Assembly: GCA_017554325.1 (NCBI GenBank)
Contig: JAFZIP010000009.1
Span: forward strand, 83,484 to 147,483
DNA from: Bacteroidales bacterium
GTDB lineage: Bacteria > Bacteroidota > Bacteroidia > Bacteroidales > WCHB1-69
Reading direction: 5' to 3'
Length of the DNA stretch: 64,000 nucleotides
Part shown: in pieces, positions 9,630-19,149 of the stretch
How positions within the stretch are numbered: position 1 is the stretch's first letter
How the letters are laid out: each line of letters starts with the position of its first letter
Translations under genes and position numbers: made by a program
The notes under the pieces: generated by a model
What the model was told of the DNA's origin: nothing
Seen by the model: only the letters and a program-made list of their open reading frames with translations
Database searches by the model: none

Positions 9630-9645
9630 TCTGATTCATAATATT

Positions 9646-10377
9646 ATGCGTTCTCTTCATATTATCATGCCCATGGCTGGCGAAGGTTCCCGCTTCCTTA
9701 AGGATGGATGGACAACTCCTAAGCCTCTGATAGAACTTCACGGCATCCCGCTGTTCCAGCATGCCATCAGCAGTGTCGGTATTGACGGAATTCCTATGAA
9801 ATACAGTTTCATAGTCCGTCAGGAACATATTGACAAGTACAAGATAGATGAGCAAATCAAAGCCATTCTGCCCCAGGCCAACATCTTCTCTGTGCTGAAA
9901 ACCACACGAGGCGCAGTAGAAACCTGCTTGATGGCAGAGAGCGTGATAGCAGATGAAGATGGCGTGATTGTGATGGACTGCGACTTGGAGTTCCGTAGTA
10001 AGCGGTTCTTGGAGATTCTTAAAGATATACTTTCATTGCCCTCGGAACAAGCAGAAGGTGGTGCACTGGTATCCTTTGAGAGTAATGAGCCTCGTTACAG
10101 CTATGCCGCAGTGGGAGAGGACGGATATGTGACTCTCACGGCTGAGAAGGATGTAATCTCCAACCATGCTTTGTGTGGAGCTTATTTCTTCAGTACCGGC
10201 AAACGCTTCAAACAAATTGCCCACCAGTTGCTCGATGAACCAGAGTTCAAGAAGTCAGAATACTATGTGTCCTTGCTGTACAACTATCTTCTCGCAGACG
10301 GTGAGAAAGTAAAGTTGGCTACAATGGAAGAGTATTATTCATACGGAACACCGGAAGAGTTGAAAAGATACTTATAA
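9646..10377 (+). CDS. nucleotidyltransferase (sugar-phosphate or LicC-like)
   Basis: Rossmann-type nucleotidyltransferase of 243 residues. IIMPMAGEGSRFLKDGWTTP near the N-terminus matches the G-x-G-T/S-R-x(n)-PK pyrophosphorylase motif, with the lysine in TPKPLIEL, and VIVMDCDLEF near residue 106 supplies the metal-binding aspartates. It probably activates a phosphorylated small molecule or sugar with NTP. It starts a block that also has an acetyltransferase, a HAD phosphatase, an APH-type kinase and a second nucleotidyltransferase-like protein (10398-13107), which may together make one activated building block (inference). Confidence 0.75.
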   Translation: MRSLHIIMPMAGEGSRFLKDGWTTPKPLIELHGIPLFQHAISSVGIDGIPMKYSFIVRQEHIDKYKIDEQIKAILPQANIFSVLKTTRGAVETCLMAESVIADEDGVIVMDCDLEFRSKRFLEILKDILSLPSEQAEGGALVSFESNEPRYSYAAVGEDGYVTLTAEKDVISNHALCGAYFFSTGKRFKQIAHQLLDEPEFKKSEYYVSLLYNYLLADGEKVKLATMEEYYSYGTPEELKRYL

Positions 10378-10397
10378 TACCACAATATTTTTGAAAT

Positions 10398-10976
10398 ATG
10401 ACAGCTAAAGAATTATTACTCTGCCCCTTTATGATAATTCCATTGATTGCTTACAGGACAAGTTCATACAAGGACAGGATAGAAAAAGATGTGGACAGGT
10501 TTTGGACTGTGCATTATGGCCGCAAGCCGGATAACTATAGAATTGGAATCATTAGAGAGTTGGCCAATTGCATGGAGTTTAGGAATCTTTTCTTCTATCG
10601 ATGTGGCAGTATAGGAAGAAAGTTGTCCCATGTATCGTTGTTTTTCCTCAAAACACAACAGCTTCTGTTTTTTGGAGTGGATAGATCGAAACTTGGGGGG
10701 GGCATGTTTATACAGCATGGCTATTGTACGGTAATAACCGCCCAATCTATTGGTGAGAATTTTTGGGTGAATCAGAATGTTACTATTGCTTATAGCGGGA
10801 ACGGTAGTCCTATTATAGGTAATAATGTTCATATAGCAAGTGATGCCAACGTGGTTGGCGGTATTACAATTGGCGATAATGTTACTATTGGTGCAGGGAC
10901 AACAGTGGTTAGAGATGTACCTGCAAACACATTGGTTGTATCGCAAAAGCCAAGATATATTTCTAAAGAATCATGA
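10398..10976 (+). CDS. serine-acetyltransferase-like hexapeptide acetyltransferase
   Basis: Left-handed beta-helix O-acetyltransferase of 192 residues with a helical N-terminal half and a C-terminal hexapeptide region (GGGMFIQHGYCTVITAQSIG, then NNVHIASDANVVGG and GDNVTIGAGTTVVRDVP). This is the layout of the CysE/WcaB group used to acetylate sugars in capsule loci. The final four bases overlap the HAD gene (ATGA). Acceptor unknown. Confidence 0.75.
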   Translation: MTAKELLLCPFMIIPLIAYRTSSYKDRIEKDVDRFWTVHYGRKPDNYRIGIIRELANCMEFRNLFFYRCGSIGRKLSHVSLFFLKTQQLLFFGVDRSKLGGGMFIQHGYCTVITAQSIGENFWVNQNVTIAYSGNGSPIIGNNVHIASDANVVGGITIGDNVTIGAGTTVVRDVPANTLVVSQKPRYISKES

Positions 10977-11539
10977 TACGTGCCATAATAACAGATTTTG
11001 ACGGGACGCTGGTTGATACTTTCGAGGCAAACCTCAGGGCTTACCAAAAGGCTTATCAGTCCGTGGGTTTGGACATCATGGCTGAGAAGTACAGGGAGTG
11101 CTTTGGCTATCGCTTTGAGCGGTTGATGACCGCCACAGGGGTGTTTGATGAAACCCAGGCAAATGCCATCAAGGAGGCAAAGAAACAGATTTACCCCACA
11201 TTCTTTCAATACCTGACACCAAACAAAGCCTTGATAGAACTGATCTCCAGTTTCCATGCTATGGGTGGCAAAACGGCTATTGCATCAACCGCCAGAAGGG
11301 AGAACTTGATGAACGTGGTTAACTACCTCAGTCTGGCTCCCATGTTCGATTTGATTTATGCAGGTGTGGATGTGAAGCAGGGAAAGCCTTCACCGGAGAT
11401 TTATCTCAAAACCATGGATGCATTGGATGTGCAGCCTGACGAGGTGCTGATATTTGAGGACAGCCCGGTGGGGATTGAGGCGGCAAGAGCGTCAGGTGCG
11501 CATGTACTTGTGGTAACACAAGAAGATTTTAAAGAATAA
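10973..11539 (+). CDS. HAD-superfamily phosphatase
   Basis: Haloacid dehalogenase-type hydrolase of 188 residues. The nucleophile motif is ITDFDGTLVDTF (residues about 5-16), the lysine motif is GVDVKQGKPSPEIYL and the final acidic motif is LIFEDSPVGIEAA, so all catalytic positions are present. A helical cap follows motif I. Placed between an acetyltransferase and an APH-type kinase, it probably dephosphorylates an intermediate of the same small pathway. Confidence 0.82.
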   Translation: MIRAIITDFDGTLVDTFEANLRAYQKAYQSVGLDIMAEKYRECFGYRFERLMTATGVFDETQANAIKEAKKQIYPTFFQYLTPNKALIELISSFHAMGGKTAIASTARRENLMNVVNYLSLAPMFDLIYAGVDVKQGKPSPEIYLKTMDALDVQPDEVLIFEDSPVGIEAARASGAHVLVVTQEDFKE

Positions 11540-11558
11540 TCATCTCAAAACGAGAATA

Positions 11559-12425
11559 ATGAATATAGAAGTTAAAGGTCATTCCGGCTGTCAGATTGAT
11601 GTGGTGCCTGAAGGTCAAGAGATTTATGTTTATAAATCAACCGCTGCCCCAAAATACCTGAACAGGTTGTTGCTGCAAGCTGAGAAACAAAAGGCGGCAG
11701 GAAATGTCGCATACCAGCATATCCGTGTACCTGAGGTATATGAGATTGTCAAAGAGCGGGACAAGACTGTCATCAAGATGCAATATGTCTATAGCAAGAA
11801 CTTCATTGAGTTCTTTGAGCAGGCAGGCTTTGAGCAGATTGATTATCTCATTGGGGCATTGAAATACTTCTTGGAGTATGAGATTGACAAATGTCACATG
11901 GAGGATGTTCCTGCTACTGTCTTCCAATCCAAGTTTGAGGAGGTGAAGGGTAAGACTTTGACCAATCCACTTTGCCAGAATGATGAAGAGATAACAGAGA
12001 TCCTTGATAAGGCCGGCAAGGTGTTCTATGCCGTTGACTGCCTGCAGATTCCTGTGGGGTTGTGCCATGGCGATTTGACCTTCAGCAATGTGCTGTTTAA
12101 CGGTAATAACTACTACCTGATTGACTTTCTTGACAGTTTTGTGGAAACACCGTTGCAAGACATAGTAAAGATACGCCAGGACACCCGCTATTACTGGTCA
12201 CAACTGATGTACACCAAGCAGTATGATGCGGTTCGTCTGAGGATTGTTTGCGACAAGATTGACAGGGAGATTGACTCCTACTTCCAGGAGAAGTACTCTT
12301 GGTATGCCACCAACTACAAGACCATGCAGTTGATGAATATCATGCGTATCCTGCCTTATGCACATGAGCAGAGGGTAGTCAACTATTTGAAGAACATCTT
12401 AAAAGAATTGCTCCATGAAATATAG
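11559..12425 (+). CDS. APH/choline-kinase-type phosphotransferase
   Basis: Protein-kinase-like small-molecule kinase of 288 residues. GLCHGDLTFSNVLF near residue 169 contains the catalytic aspartate and metal-binding asparagine (HGDxxxxN), and YYLIDFLDS is the DFG-like motif. The family includes LicA choline kinase and aminoglycoside kinases. The 3' end overlaps the next nucleotidyltransferase-like gene by 11 bases. Together they resemble a kinase plus cytidylyltransferase pair for a phospho-substituent, but the substrate is not readable. Confidence 0.7.
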   Translation: MNIEVKGHSGCQIDVVPEGQEIYVYKSTAAPKYLNRLLLQAEKQKAAGNVAYQHIRVPEVYEIVKERDKTVIKMQYVYSKNFIEFFEQAGFEQIDYLIGALKYFLEYEIDKCHMEDVPATVFQSKFEEVKGKTLTNPLCQNDEEITEILDKAGKVFYAVDCLQIPVGLCHGDLTFSNVLFNGNNYYLIDFLDSFVETPLQDIVKIRQDTRYYWSQLMYTKQYDAVRLRIVCDKIDREIDSYFQEKYSWYATNYKTMQLMNIMRILPYAHEQRVVNYLKNILKELLHEI

Positions 12426-13107
12426 TCTGATAGTTCCTGCTGCCGCTGACAAGGCTGAATACAGTGATAAGTTGCCCTATATCTTTGGTCTGGACAAGGA
12501 TGGTATCATCATCTGTATCAAGAGTATCATGGGTCTTGACCTGAAGCGGTTTGACAACATCTATTTTACGGTGTTGAAAAAACACGACGACCGATTCTTT
12601 GTGGTGGAATCTCTGAATATGCAATTCAAGCGCCTGGGTATTCACAATGCCCGTATGGTGGTGTTGGATAACCCCACCAGAGATCAGTCAGAGACTGTGT
12701 TTGAAACCATTAAGAAAGAGCATATAGAAGGTGGTATCTTTATCAAGGATGCTGACTGCTATTTCAAGACGGATTTCAACTATGCCAACGGCATTGCCAT
12801 CTATCCCATCGAGGAACTGGATAGCCTCTCGCCAAAGGATAAGAGCTATGTGGCAGTAGATGACATGTACTATGTGACCAACATCATCGAAAAGCGTATT
12901 GTTGGACATTATATTGGTGCCGGTGGGTATATGATAGAGGATGCTGGAAAGTTCTGCGACTATTATCACCGTTTGCGTGATTATGGCAGACTTTATCTAT
13001 CGCATATCATCTATGCCATGCTTTTGGATAAGACCACATTCAGGCCTATGATTGTTGAGGATTATAAGGACTGGGGAACACAAAAGGACTATAGCAGAAA
13101 TGGATAA
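12415..13107 (+). CDS. nucleotidyltransferase-like (GT-A fold) protein
   Basis: 230-residue protein with a GT-A/nucleotidyltransferase start (MKYSLIVPAAADKAEYSDKL) and a GIFIKDADCYF segment near residue 102 that supplies the acidic metal-binding pair. It lacks the full G-x-G-x-R-x(n)-PK motif, so it may be a divergent nucleotidyltransferase or an inactive partner of the one at 9646. Overlaps the APH-type kinase upstream and the glycosyltransferase downstream (by eight bases), which ties it to the kinase step. Confidence 0.5.
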   Translation: MKYSLIVPAAADKAEYSDKLPYIFGLDKDGIIICIKSIMGLDLKRFDNIYFTVLKKHDDRFFVVESLNMQFKRLGIHNARMVVLDNPTRDQSETVFETIKKEHIEGGIFIKDADCYFKTDFNYANGIAIYPIEELDSLSPKDKSYVAVDDMYYVTNIIEKRIVGHYIGAGGYMIEDAGKFCDYYHRLRDYGRLYLSHIIYAMLLDKTTFRPMIVEDYKDWGTQKDYSRNG

Positions 13108-14065
13108 ACCAATTGTTTCAATACTTATTCCAGCCTATAATGCAGCCGCTTTCCTTCCCAAATGCCTTGATAGTGTCTTGAACCAGACCTATCAGGATTT
13201 GCAGGTAGTGATTGTAGATGATGGTTCCAAGGACAAAACCTTGGAAGTGTGCCATAAGTATGCTGAAAAGGATAGTCGTATAGAGGTCTATCATCAGGAA
13301 AACCAGGGCGTAGCTGCAACCAGAAATCATTTGCTTGAAAAGGTAAAAGGTGACTATGTGCTGTTTGTAGATGCAGATGACTGGATAGAACTCGATATGG
13401 TAGAGTACCTGGTATCCTTGGCTACGGAATTGGATGCTGAGATGGTGATGTGCGACAGGGTGATTAACGATGCTAAGCCCTCGGAGACAGAGCCAATGAT
13501 AAAAATCTTACCACAAGAAGAAGCCATTCGCGATTTCCTCCTACACGACTACTTCGTAGGTTCATTGTGGAATAAGCTTCTCAGTCGAAGCTTATTACAC
13601 AATGAACAGTTTCATCGTGGAATAAGTTATGGAGAAGATGCCCTTTTTATATGGGGCGCTTTACAGAAAGTGAATAATGTGGTAGCCAGTGATAAACAAT
13701 TATATCACTACTACATGAATGAAGACAGTATCTCTCATCAATCGTTTGGTGACAAGAAACTTACGGGCCATCTCACATGGTCTATTATAACTGAAGATGT
13801 GGCTAAACGCTGGCCACAATTCCTGGATATTGCAAAAAGTTCTTTTGGATTGCAGGATATGTACCTGTTGCGAGCTGCCTCTCAAAGCGGTTACAAGAAG
13901 AACGACGAGATAAAGAAGATTCAAAAAACTGTGAAGACCTATCTTCCGCAGATTTTGAGTCGAAAGAAATTGGGAATTAAAGACCGTATCTATGCCCGTC
14001 TTATATGTAGATGGTATGGATTCGGTAGGTTGTATTATAAGTTCTATTTGCTTAAGAACCAATGA
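13100..14065 (+). CDS. glycosyltransferase family 2
   Basis: GT-A enzyme of 321 residues. IVSILIPAYNAAAFLPKCLDSVLN, IVDDGSKDKT and LFVDADDWIE (DxD) are all present, followed by the SLWNKLL and GEDALF segments common in this clade. The ATG at 13100 sits just before the conserved start; the upstream frame to 13052 lies in the preceding gene. Odd: residues about 154-169 are encoded by a 21-bp near-perfect inverted repeat (listed separately), the second such case in a family 2 gene here. Stop overlaps the next start (ATGA). Confidence 0.88.
   Translation: MDKPIVSILIPAYNAAAFLPKCLDSVLNQTYQDLQVVIVDDGSKDKTLEVCHKYAEKDSRIEVYHQENQGVAATRNHLLEKVKGDYVLFVDADDWIELDMVEYLVSLATELDAEMVMCDRVINDAKPSETEPMIKILPQEEAIRDFLLHDYFVGSLWNKLLSRSLLHNEQFHRGISYGEDALFIWGALQKVNNVVASDKQLYHYYMNEDSISHQSFGDKKLTGHLTWSIITEDVAKRWPQFLDIAKSSFGLQDMYLLRAASQSGYKKNDEIKKIQKTVKTYLPQILSRKKLGIKDRIYARLICRWYGFGRLYYKFYLLKNQ
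13560..13607. repeat. 21-bp inverted repeat (20 of 21 paired), 6-base loop, in a glycosyltransferase gene
   Basis: Bases 13560-13580 pair with 13587-13607 with one mismatch (13570 against 13597), leaving the loop 13581-13586. It spans the codons for the SLWNKLL-SRSLLHNEQ segment. The frame stays open. Its location in a family 2 glycosyltransferase parallels the perfect repeat at 3563-3623. Confidence 0.92.
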
Positions 14066-15189
14066 GGTTATTAGTTAATGCGTCAAATTTAGGGCCTGGT
14101 GGTGCAACTCAAGTCGCAGATTCGTTTTGCAGTTCACTTGACCGTTTTAGCGATATACAGTTTGTGGTTGTATTAACTCCACAGATGAAGAATATTGCTG
14201 AAAAGATTATTGGTTATGAGAATGTTAAGACTGTAGTATATCAAATCCATAATACTTGGAGATCTTATCTGTTTGCACGTGATAAATTTTTGGATAACTT
14301 GGTGGAGTCCGAAAATATTGATATGGTTTTTTCCATATTCGCCCCCACTTGGTGGACGCCCAGGAAGCCGCATTTATGTGGCTTTGCTCTAGCACACCTT
14401 ATTATGCCTGAGTCACCTTATTTCAAAACATTGCATTTCAAGCAAAGACTTAAACAGGCTCTCATGAACAAAATACTCACTTTTTATTATTGGAGGAGTT
14501 CTAAGTATTACTACACGGAGAATCCAATGGTGACGGAACGAGTACATAAACTTCTGCATTGTAGGCGCGTTTACACTATAACTAATTATTATAATCAGAT
14601 CTTTGACCAGCCTGAGAACCAAGTCTATAAGAAAATGACTTCGTTTGATGGAGTTACCCTGCTTACGATTACCAGTGCTTATCCGCACAAAAATTTATCG
14701 ATTGCAATTGATATAGCAAATAATCTAAAAGTGAAACATCCTGACTTCAAGTTTAGATTTGTTTTTACAATAAAAGAAACAGAATATCCGTCCTTACCGA
14801 ATGAGGTTAAAGACAACTTCCTTTTTATAGGACGAGTAGATATATCAGAGTGCCCATCTTTATACGAACAATGTGACATTGCTTTCCAACCAACTTTACT
14901 CGAGTGTTTCACCGCTACATACCCAGAGTCCATGCGGATGAATAAACCAATAGTAACAACAGACCTTGAATTTGCACGAGGATTATGTGGGGATGCTGCT
15001 ATTTATTATGATCCGTTATCAGCAGAGGATGCATCTGAAAAAATATATTTTTTAGCAAATAATAAAAACATGCAATTGTTATTAGCTTCGAAAGGCAAAG
15101 AACAGTTAAATCACTTTGATAATTATACAGCAAGAGCAGATAAATTAGTGAAATGTTGTATTGATGTGTATGATTTATATTACAGATAA
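14062..15189 (+). CDS. glycosyltransferase family 4/1 (GT-B)
   Basis: GT-B transferase of 375 residues. The glycine-rich N-terminus (LVNASNLGPGGATQVAD) and the C-terminal FQPTLLECFTATYPESM donor-binding motif near residue 275 (E-x7-E pattern) fit glycosyltransferase group 1. LLTITSAYPHKNLSIAI marks the start of the second Rossmann domain near residue 204. Overlaps the preceding stop. Local base composition is more A+T-rich than the preceding block, as are the polymerase and glycosyltransferase that follow. Confidence 0.85.
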   Translation: MRLLVNASNLGPGGATQVADSFCSSLDRFSDIQFVVVLTPQMKNIAEKIIGYENVKTVVYQIHNTWRSYLFARDKFLDNLVESENIDMVFSIFAPTWWTPRKPHLCGFALAHLIMPESPYFKTLHFKQRLKQALMNKILTFYYWRSSKYYYTENPMVTERVHKLLHCRRVYTITNYYNQIFDQPENQVYKKMTSFDGVTLLTITSAYPHKNLSIAIDIANNLKVKHPDFKFRFVFTIKETEYPSLPNEVKDNFLFIGRVDISECPSLYEQCDIAFQPTLLECFTATYPESMRMNKPIVTTDLEFARGLCGDAAIYYDPLSAEDASEKIYFLANNKNMQLLLASKGKEQLNHFDNYTARADKLVKCCIDVYDLYYR

Positions 15190-15230
15190 TTCCGCTTGAT
15201 TTTTTGACACCTACCTTTAAGAATAGAGAT

Positions 15231-16298
15231 ATGATATATAATGCTGTTTTAATACTGATAATCTTATTTCTGAGGTCCGATGTTCTCTCAAAACGAAACG
15301 ATACTATTCGGTCGAATGTTGAGAATCGCAACTCTAATTTGGCATGGCTATTAATCGTAATCATGGCTGCTTTAAGAAAACCTATTGACGGTACAGATGT
15401 TTGGGGTTACATGCTTCAATACAACGATATGTTTAATACAAGTATCCTTGATGCTTTGAATAATGAAAGGACGAATGACTATATAGGTTATTTTTTTACT
15501 AGTAAATTATTTTCTTTGACAGGACTGTCGTACCACTGGTGGTTCGGTTTTATAGAAGCTCTTTATGTCCTAGCATTGAAAAGTTTTGTTGATAAGTTTT
15601 CAAAAGACAAACTGTTTAGTATATTGGTGTTCGTGACTTGTGGCTTATTTTCTTTCTCCTTGGCGGGTCTAAAACAAGCGATGTCAATGGCATTAATGTT
15701 GTTTTCTTTTGTTCGTTTTATTGACAAGAAATATATAAACTCAGTATTGTTTTTCATATATGCTTATTTGTGCCATCCTGTAAGTATTGTATTTCTTGTA
15801 GCATTCCCTCTGTATTATTTAAGGAATAACACGAGGTTTGTTTTTTATATCGCGTCAGGAACAATCTTATTATATGTTTTCGGACTGACCATTATGAAAA
15901 ATTTAGTTTCCTTGATGGAGATGGAACATTTTGAAATGTATTTGTCGGAAGATCGTTCTTATTCTTATGTTACCTTCATTTTTTACATTGTCATTGTCGC
16001 TCTATCCTGTTTGAAATATGGAAAGTACAAAGCATTTGATTCGAATGAAGCTCGTATGGTATTGGGTTTTTCTTTATTGACGTGCGGATTGCAATTATTG
16101 GCAGGTTTTTCTCCAACTATGTTTAGGCTTGCATACTTTTATAGTCCTTTTTTAATGATTCTATTACCTAATGCCACTAATTATGCTCAAAAGGAAGAAA
16201 AGACACTTGTTAGAACGGCATTAATTATTTCTATTGTATTCTTCTATTTATATACGATGCGAAATACCTCGTATCCATACTCTTTCTTCTGGCAATAA
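15231..16298 (+). CDS. EpsG-family polysaccharide polymerase (Wzy-like)
   Basis: Integral membrane protein of 355 residues with about ten hydrophobic segments and the EpsG-like LRKPIDGTDVWGYMLQY motif after the first segments (residues about 44-60), typical of enzymes that polymerise repeat units at the periplasmic face. I chose the ATG at 15231; a TTG at 15204 would add nine residues. The sequence is A+T-rich. It is the only polymerase candidate in the window. Confidence 0.78.
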   Translation: MIYNAVLILIILFLRSDVLSKRNDTIRSNVENRNSNLAWLLIVIMAALRKPIDGTDVWGYMLQYNDMFNTSILDALNNERTNDYIGYFFTSKLFSLTGLSYHWWFGFIEALYVLALKSFVDKFSKDKLFSILVFVTCGLFSFSLAGLKQAMSMALMLFSFVRFIDKKYINSVLFFIYAYLCHPVSIVFLVAFPLYYLRNNTRFVFYIASGTILLYVFGLTIMKNLVSLMEMEHFEMYLSEDRSYSYVTFIFYIVIVALSCLKYGKYKAFDSNEARMVLGFSLLTCGLQLLAGFSPTMFRLAYFYSPFLMILLPNATNYAQKEEKTLVRTALIISIVFFYLYTMRNTSYPYSFFWQ

Positions 16299-16308
16299 AA
16301 AAACATTT

Positions 16309-17613
16309 ATGATTGAAAAAGCCCCCCTTCGTATTTTATTTTCCACAGTAGGCCAATGGAGTGATATTGGATCAGATACCTGGTCTATGTTATTGTCAAA
16401 TTATGACAAGTCAAAAGTGGCATCCTTGTATCTGAGAGCAATAAAGAGTAAGTCACCTCGCTGCAATAGGTATTTTCATATCTATGAGGAACGTATAATA
16501 AAAAGTATCCTCCATCCGTGTATTCAAACGGGTGAAGAGTATTATTATTCGCCTGATGATTATCAAGATTCCAATGAGAATATTGAACTTCAGAAGAGAG
16601 AGAGAGAGAGGTACTCTAAATACTCTAAAAAGAAAACATGGATCGCAATGCTTGCCCGCGAGATTCTATGGAAGTTTGGACATTGGAAGTCAAAAGAGTT
16701 TAATCAGTTTATAGATGACTTTGAACCTGAGGTACTTGTGTTTCCCATAGAAAGCTATATTCATCTAAATCGTATTAATAAGTATATCATCAAGAAGAAG
16801 CATCCTAAAGTAATAGGATTCTTCAACGATGATAATTTTACTTATAAACAAAGTAATAAGTTTGGGTATAAGTTACACCGTTTCTGGCTGCGTCATAGTG
16901 TTAAGTGGCTTGTTAGACATTGTGATACGGTTTTTGCGATTTGTCCAAAGATGAAGCGTGAATGTGATAAGGAATTTGGCATTAACTCTATTGTGTTGTC
17001 TAAGCCCATGGTTTGTAATACTGAGTTCATTCCTTACCAACCCAACGCCCCGATTCGCTTGTTTTATGCGGGGAAATTATATATCAACCGCGATAAAACC
17101 ATTATCTCTATCGCGCAAGCAATAAAAAAGATTAATGAAAATGGAATTAAGGTTGTGATGGATGTTTATTCGGGTTCTTCATTGGCACAAGAAACTATAA
17201 GCGAGATTGAATGTTCCCCAGCTAGTCGTTTTAGAGGAGAGATTCCATATTCACAAGTTTTTGATGAAATGAAGAAGTCTGATGTCCTTTTGTTCGTGGA
17301 GGATCTTTCTGAAGAGAATCTGGCAGCAAGGTTATCTTTTTCAACGAAAATAACAGACTTGTTTGGATCTGGCAAATGTACGTGGGCCATCGGAAATAGT
17401 GATTTGGGGGCTATTGAATATATCAAAGAACAAAATGCGGGATTTGTAAGCACGTCTGAAAACGAGATCTATGATACGCTGACCCAGATTGTTGAACATC
17501 CTGAGCTTATCTCTGAATATGCTCAAAAAGGGTTCGTTTGTGGGCATAAGTACCATGACGTAGTTAACCTGACTCGGATTTTTGAGAACTCTTTTCGTGG
17601 AGATATTAAATAA
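16309..17613 (+). CDS. glycosyltransferase (GT-B, group 1-like)
   Basis: 434-residue predicted GT-B transferase. The N-terminal Rossmann domain starts with LRILFSTVGQWSDIGSDTW and the second domain near residue 244 with IRLFYAGKLYINRDKT; KSDVLLFVEDLSEENLAARLSFSTKITDL resembles the donor-site region. The ATG at 16309 follows the upstream stop by ten bases. A tract of GA repeats (16592-16609) encodes KRERER-like residues and could be a slippage site. Donor unknown. Confidence 0.65.
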   Translation: MIEKAPLRILFSTVGQWSDIGSDTWSMLLSNYDKSKVASLYLRAIKSKSPRCNRYFHIYEERIIKSILHPCIQTGEEYYYSPDDYQDSNENIELQKRERERYSKYSKKKTWIAMLAREILWKFGHWKSKEFNQFIDDFEPEVLVFPIESYIHLNRINKYIIKKKHPKVIGFFNDDNFTYKQSNKFGYKLHRFWLRHSVKWLVRHCDTVFAICPKMKRECDKEFGINSIVLSKPMVCNTEFIPYQPNAPIRLFYAGKLYINRDKTIISIAQAIKKINENGIKVVMDVYSGSSLAQETISEIECSPASRFRGEIPYSQVFDEMKKSDVLLFVEDLSEENLAARLSFSTKITDLFGSGKCTWAIGNSDLGAIEYIKEQNAGFVSTSENEIYDTLTQIVEHPELISEYAQKGFVCGHKYHDVVNLTRIFENSFRGDIK

Positions 17614-17635
17614 TTTAATCGTTTAATTAATATCA

Positions 17636-19138
17636 ATGGTTTCATTTAATAATCAAGTATTAACCCCGTTTATTGAGGCGACGCGTAACTGGGGTAGTGA
17701 GAGAAATGCTTTTTGTATCAATAAGCATTATTACTCGTATGAGGAATTGGGAAAGAACATTTCCAAAATTCGAGTGGCAATCAATAATGCAAATCCTCAG
17801 AATAATAAAGTGGGGTTGGTTATAAATGATGATTTAGAGACCTATGCTTCTATTTTCGCATTGTGGTTGGAAGGGGACTGTTATGTGCCACTACATCCCA
17901 ATTGGCCTTTGGAGCGTTGTAAAGACATTTGTGAGCAGGTAGATGTGGATTTGGTACTTGACTCTTCCACCAAATCAAGATACGAGGGATTAAATGTTTT
18001 GCAAACGAATAAGTTGGTATTTGAAAGATATTGTCTGAATCCTAAAGAGGACGTGTCAGAAGAAGAACTTGCATACATTCTATTCACCTCTGGCAGCACC
18101 GGAAAGCCTAAAGGTGTCCAGCTTAGTCGCAAAAATGTTGCGGCCTTTATGGACTCTTTCTGGAAGACGGGAATTGTTATTACAGAAGAAGACCGCTGCT
18201 TGCAGTGTTTCGACTTGACATTCGACGTTTCTGTACAAAGTTATTTGGTGGCTCTTACTAAAGGGGCGTGTTGTTATACCATACCTTATGGTATGATAAA
18301 GTATATCTATGCAAGTAGCTTAATCGAAGAAGAAAAGATAACTTTTGGTGCGATGGCTCCATCAATGCTGAGATATCTAAAGCCGTATTTCGATGAATTT
18401 GATGTCTCAAGCCTAAGGAATTGTATTTTAACAGCAGAAGCCTGCCCAGTAGATTTGATGGAGGATTGGTATCAATATGCAACGAACACTGAGATTTATG
18501 ACTTTTATGGACCAACAGAGTGCACGATTTATTGTACCTATTATAAGTTGACCAAAGGAGGAAAGAATAAGCAGCTTAATGGCATTATTTCTATTGGTAA
18601 ACCTTTGGCAAACTGTGTGGGATTGATTCTTGATGAACACGGAAACGAACTACCAATAGGTGAGAAAGGGGAGCTGTGTATCGCAGGTGATCAGGTTACA
18701 AAAGGATACTGGAATAATCCGGAGAAGAATGAAATCTCGTTTTTCTTCAAAGAGGTAGATGGCGTTCAGATGCGTTTTTATCACACAGGAGATCTCTGCT
18801 ATAAGGATGAAGATGGTGATATTATGTACTCTGGTCGTTTGGATCATCAGGCCAAAATACAGGGTTTCCGTGTTGAGATGGGCGAGATAGAATACCATGC
18901 TCGTGAGTTCCTTGGAGATACAAATGTCGTTTGTCTGGCCTTTGACAAAAAGGATGGTCTTACAGAGATTGCGATGTTTATTGAAAAGAATCAATTTGAT
19001 CCTTCTTCGTTGTTAGCATATATGAAAACTAAAATGCCGAGCTATATGATTCCATCAAAAATCATATATGTCCCTGTTTTTCAGTTAAACAGCAACGATA
19101 AAATTGATAAAAACATACTTAGAAGTTTAATAGATTAA
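17636..19138 (+). CDS. ANL-superfamily adenylation enzyme (amino acid/acyl activating)
   Basis: Stand-alone adenylation domain of 500 residues that should activate a carboxylic or amino acid with ATP and load it on a carrier protein. Core motifs are present: LFTSGSTGKPKGV (P-loop-like), DFYGPTECT, YHTGDL and the terminal lysine region NDKIDKN. Its partner is the carrier protein starting twelve bases downstream, so the pair resembles DltA-DltC. An acyltransferase (19395) follows and could accept the loaded acyl group. Substrate cannot be decided by eye. Confidence 0.85.
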   Translation: MVSFNNQVLTPFIEATRNWGSERNAFCINKHYYSYEELGKNISKIRVAINNANPQNNKVGLVINDDLETYASIFALWLEGDCYVPLHPNWPLERCKDICEQVDVDLVLDSSTKSRYEGLNVLQTNKLVFERYCLNPKEDVSEEELAYILFTSGSTGKPKGVQLSRKNVAAFMDSFWKTGIVITEEDRCLQCFDLTFDVSVQSYLVALTKGACCYTIPYGMIKYIYASSLIEEEKITFGAMAPSMLRYLKPYFDEFDVSSLRNCILTAEACPVDLMEDWYQYATNTEIYDFYGPTECTIYCTYYKLTKGGKNKQLNGIISIGKPLANCVGLILDEHGNELPIGEKGELCIAGDQVTKGYWNNPEKNEISFFFKEVDGVQMRFYHTGDLCYKDEDGDIMYSGRLDHQAKIQGFRVEMGEIEYHAREFLGDTNVVCLAFDKKDGLTEIAMFIEKNQFDPSSLLAYMKTKMPSYMIPSKIIYVPVFQLNSNDKIDKNILRSLID

Positions 19139-19149
19139 TAATAAGAATT

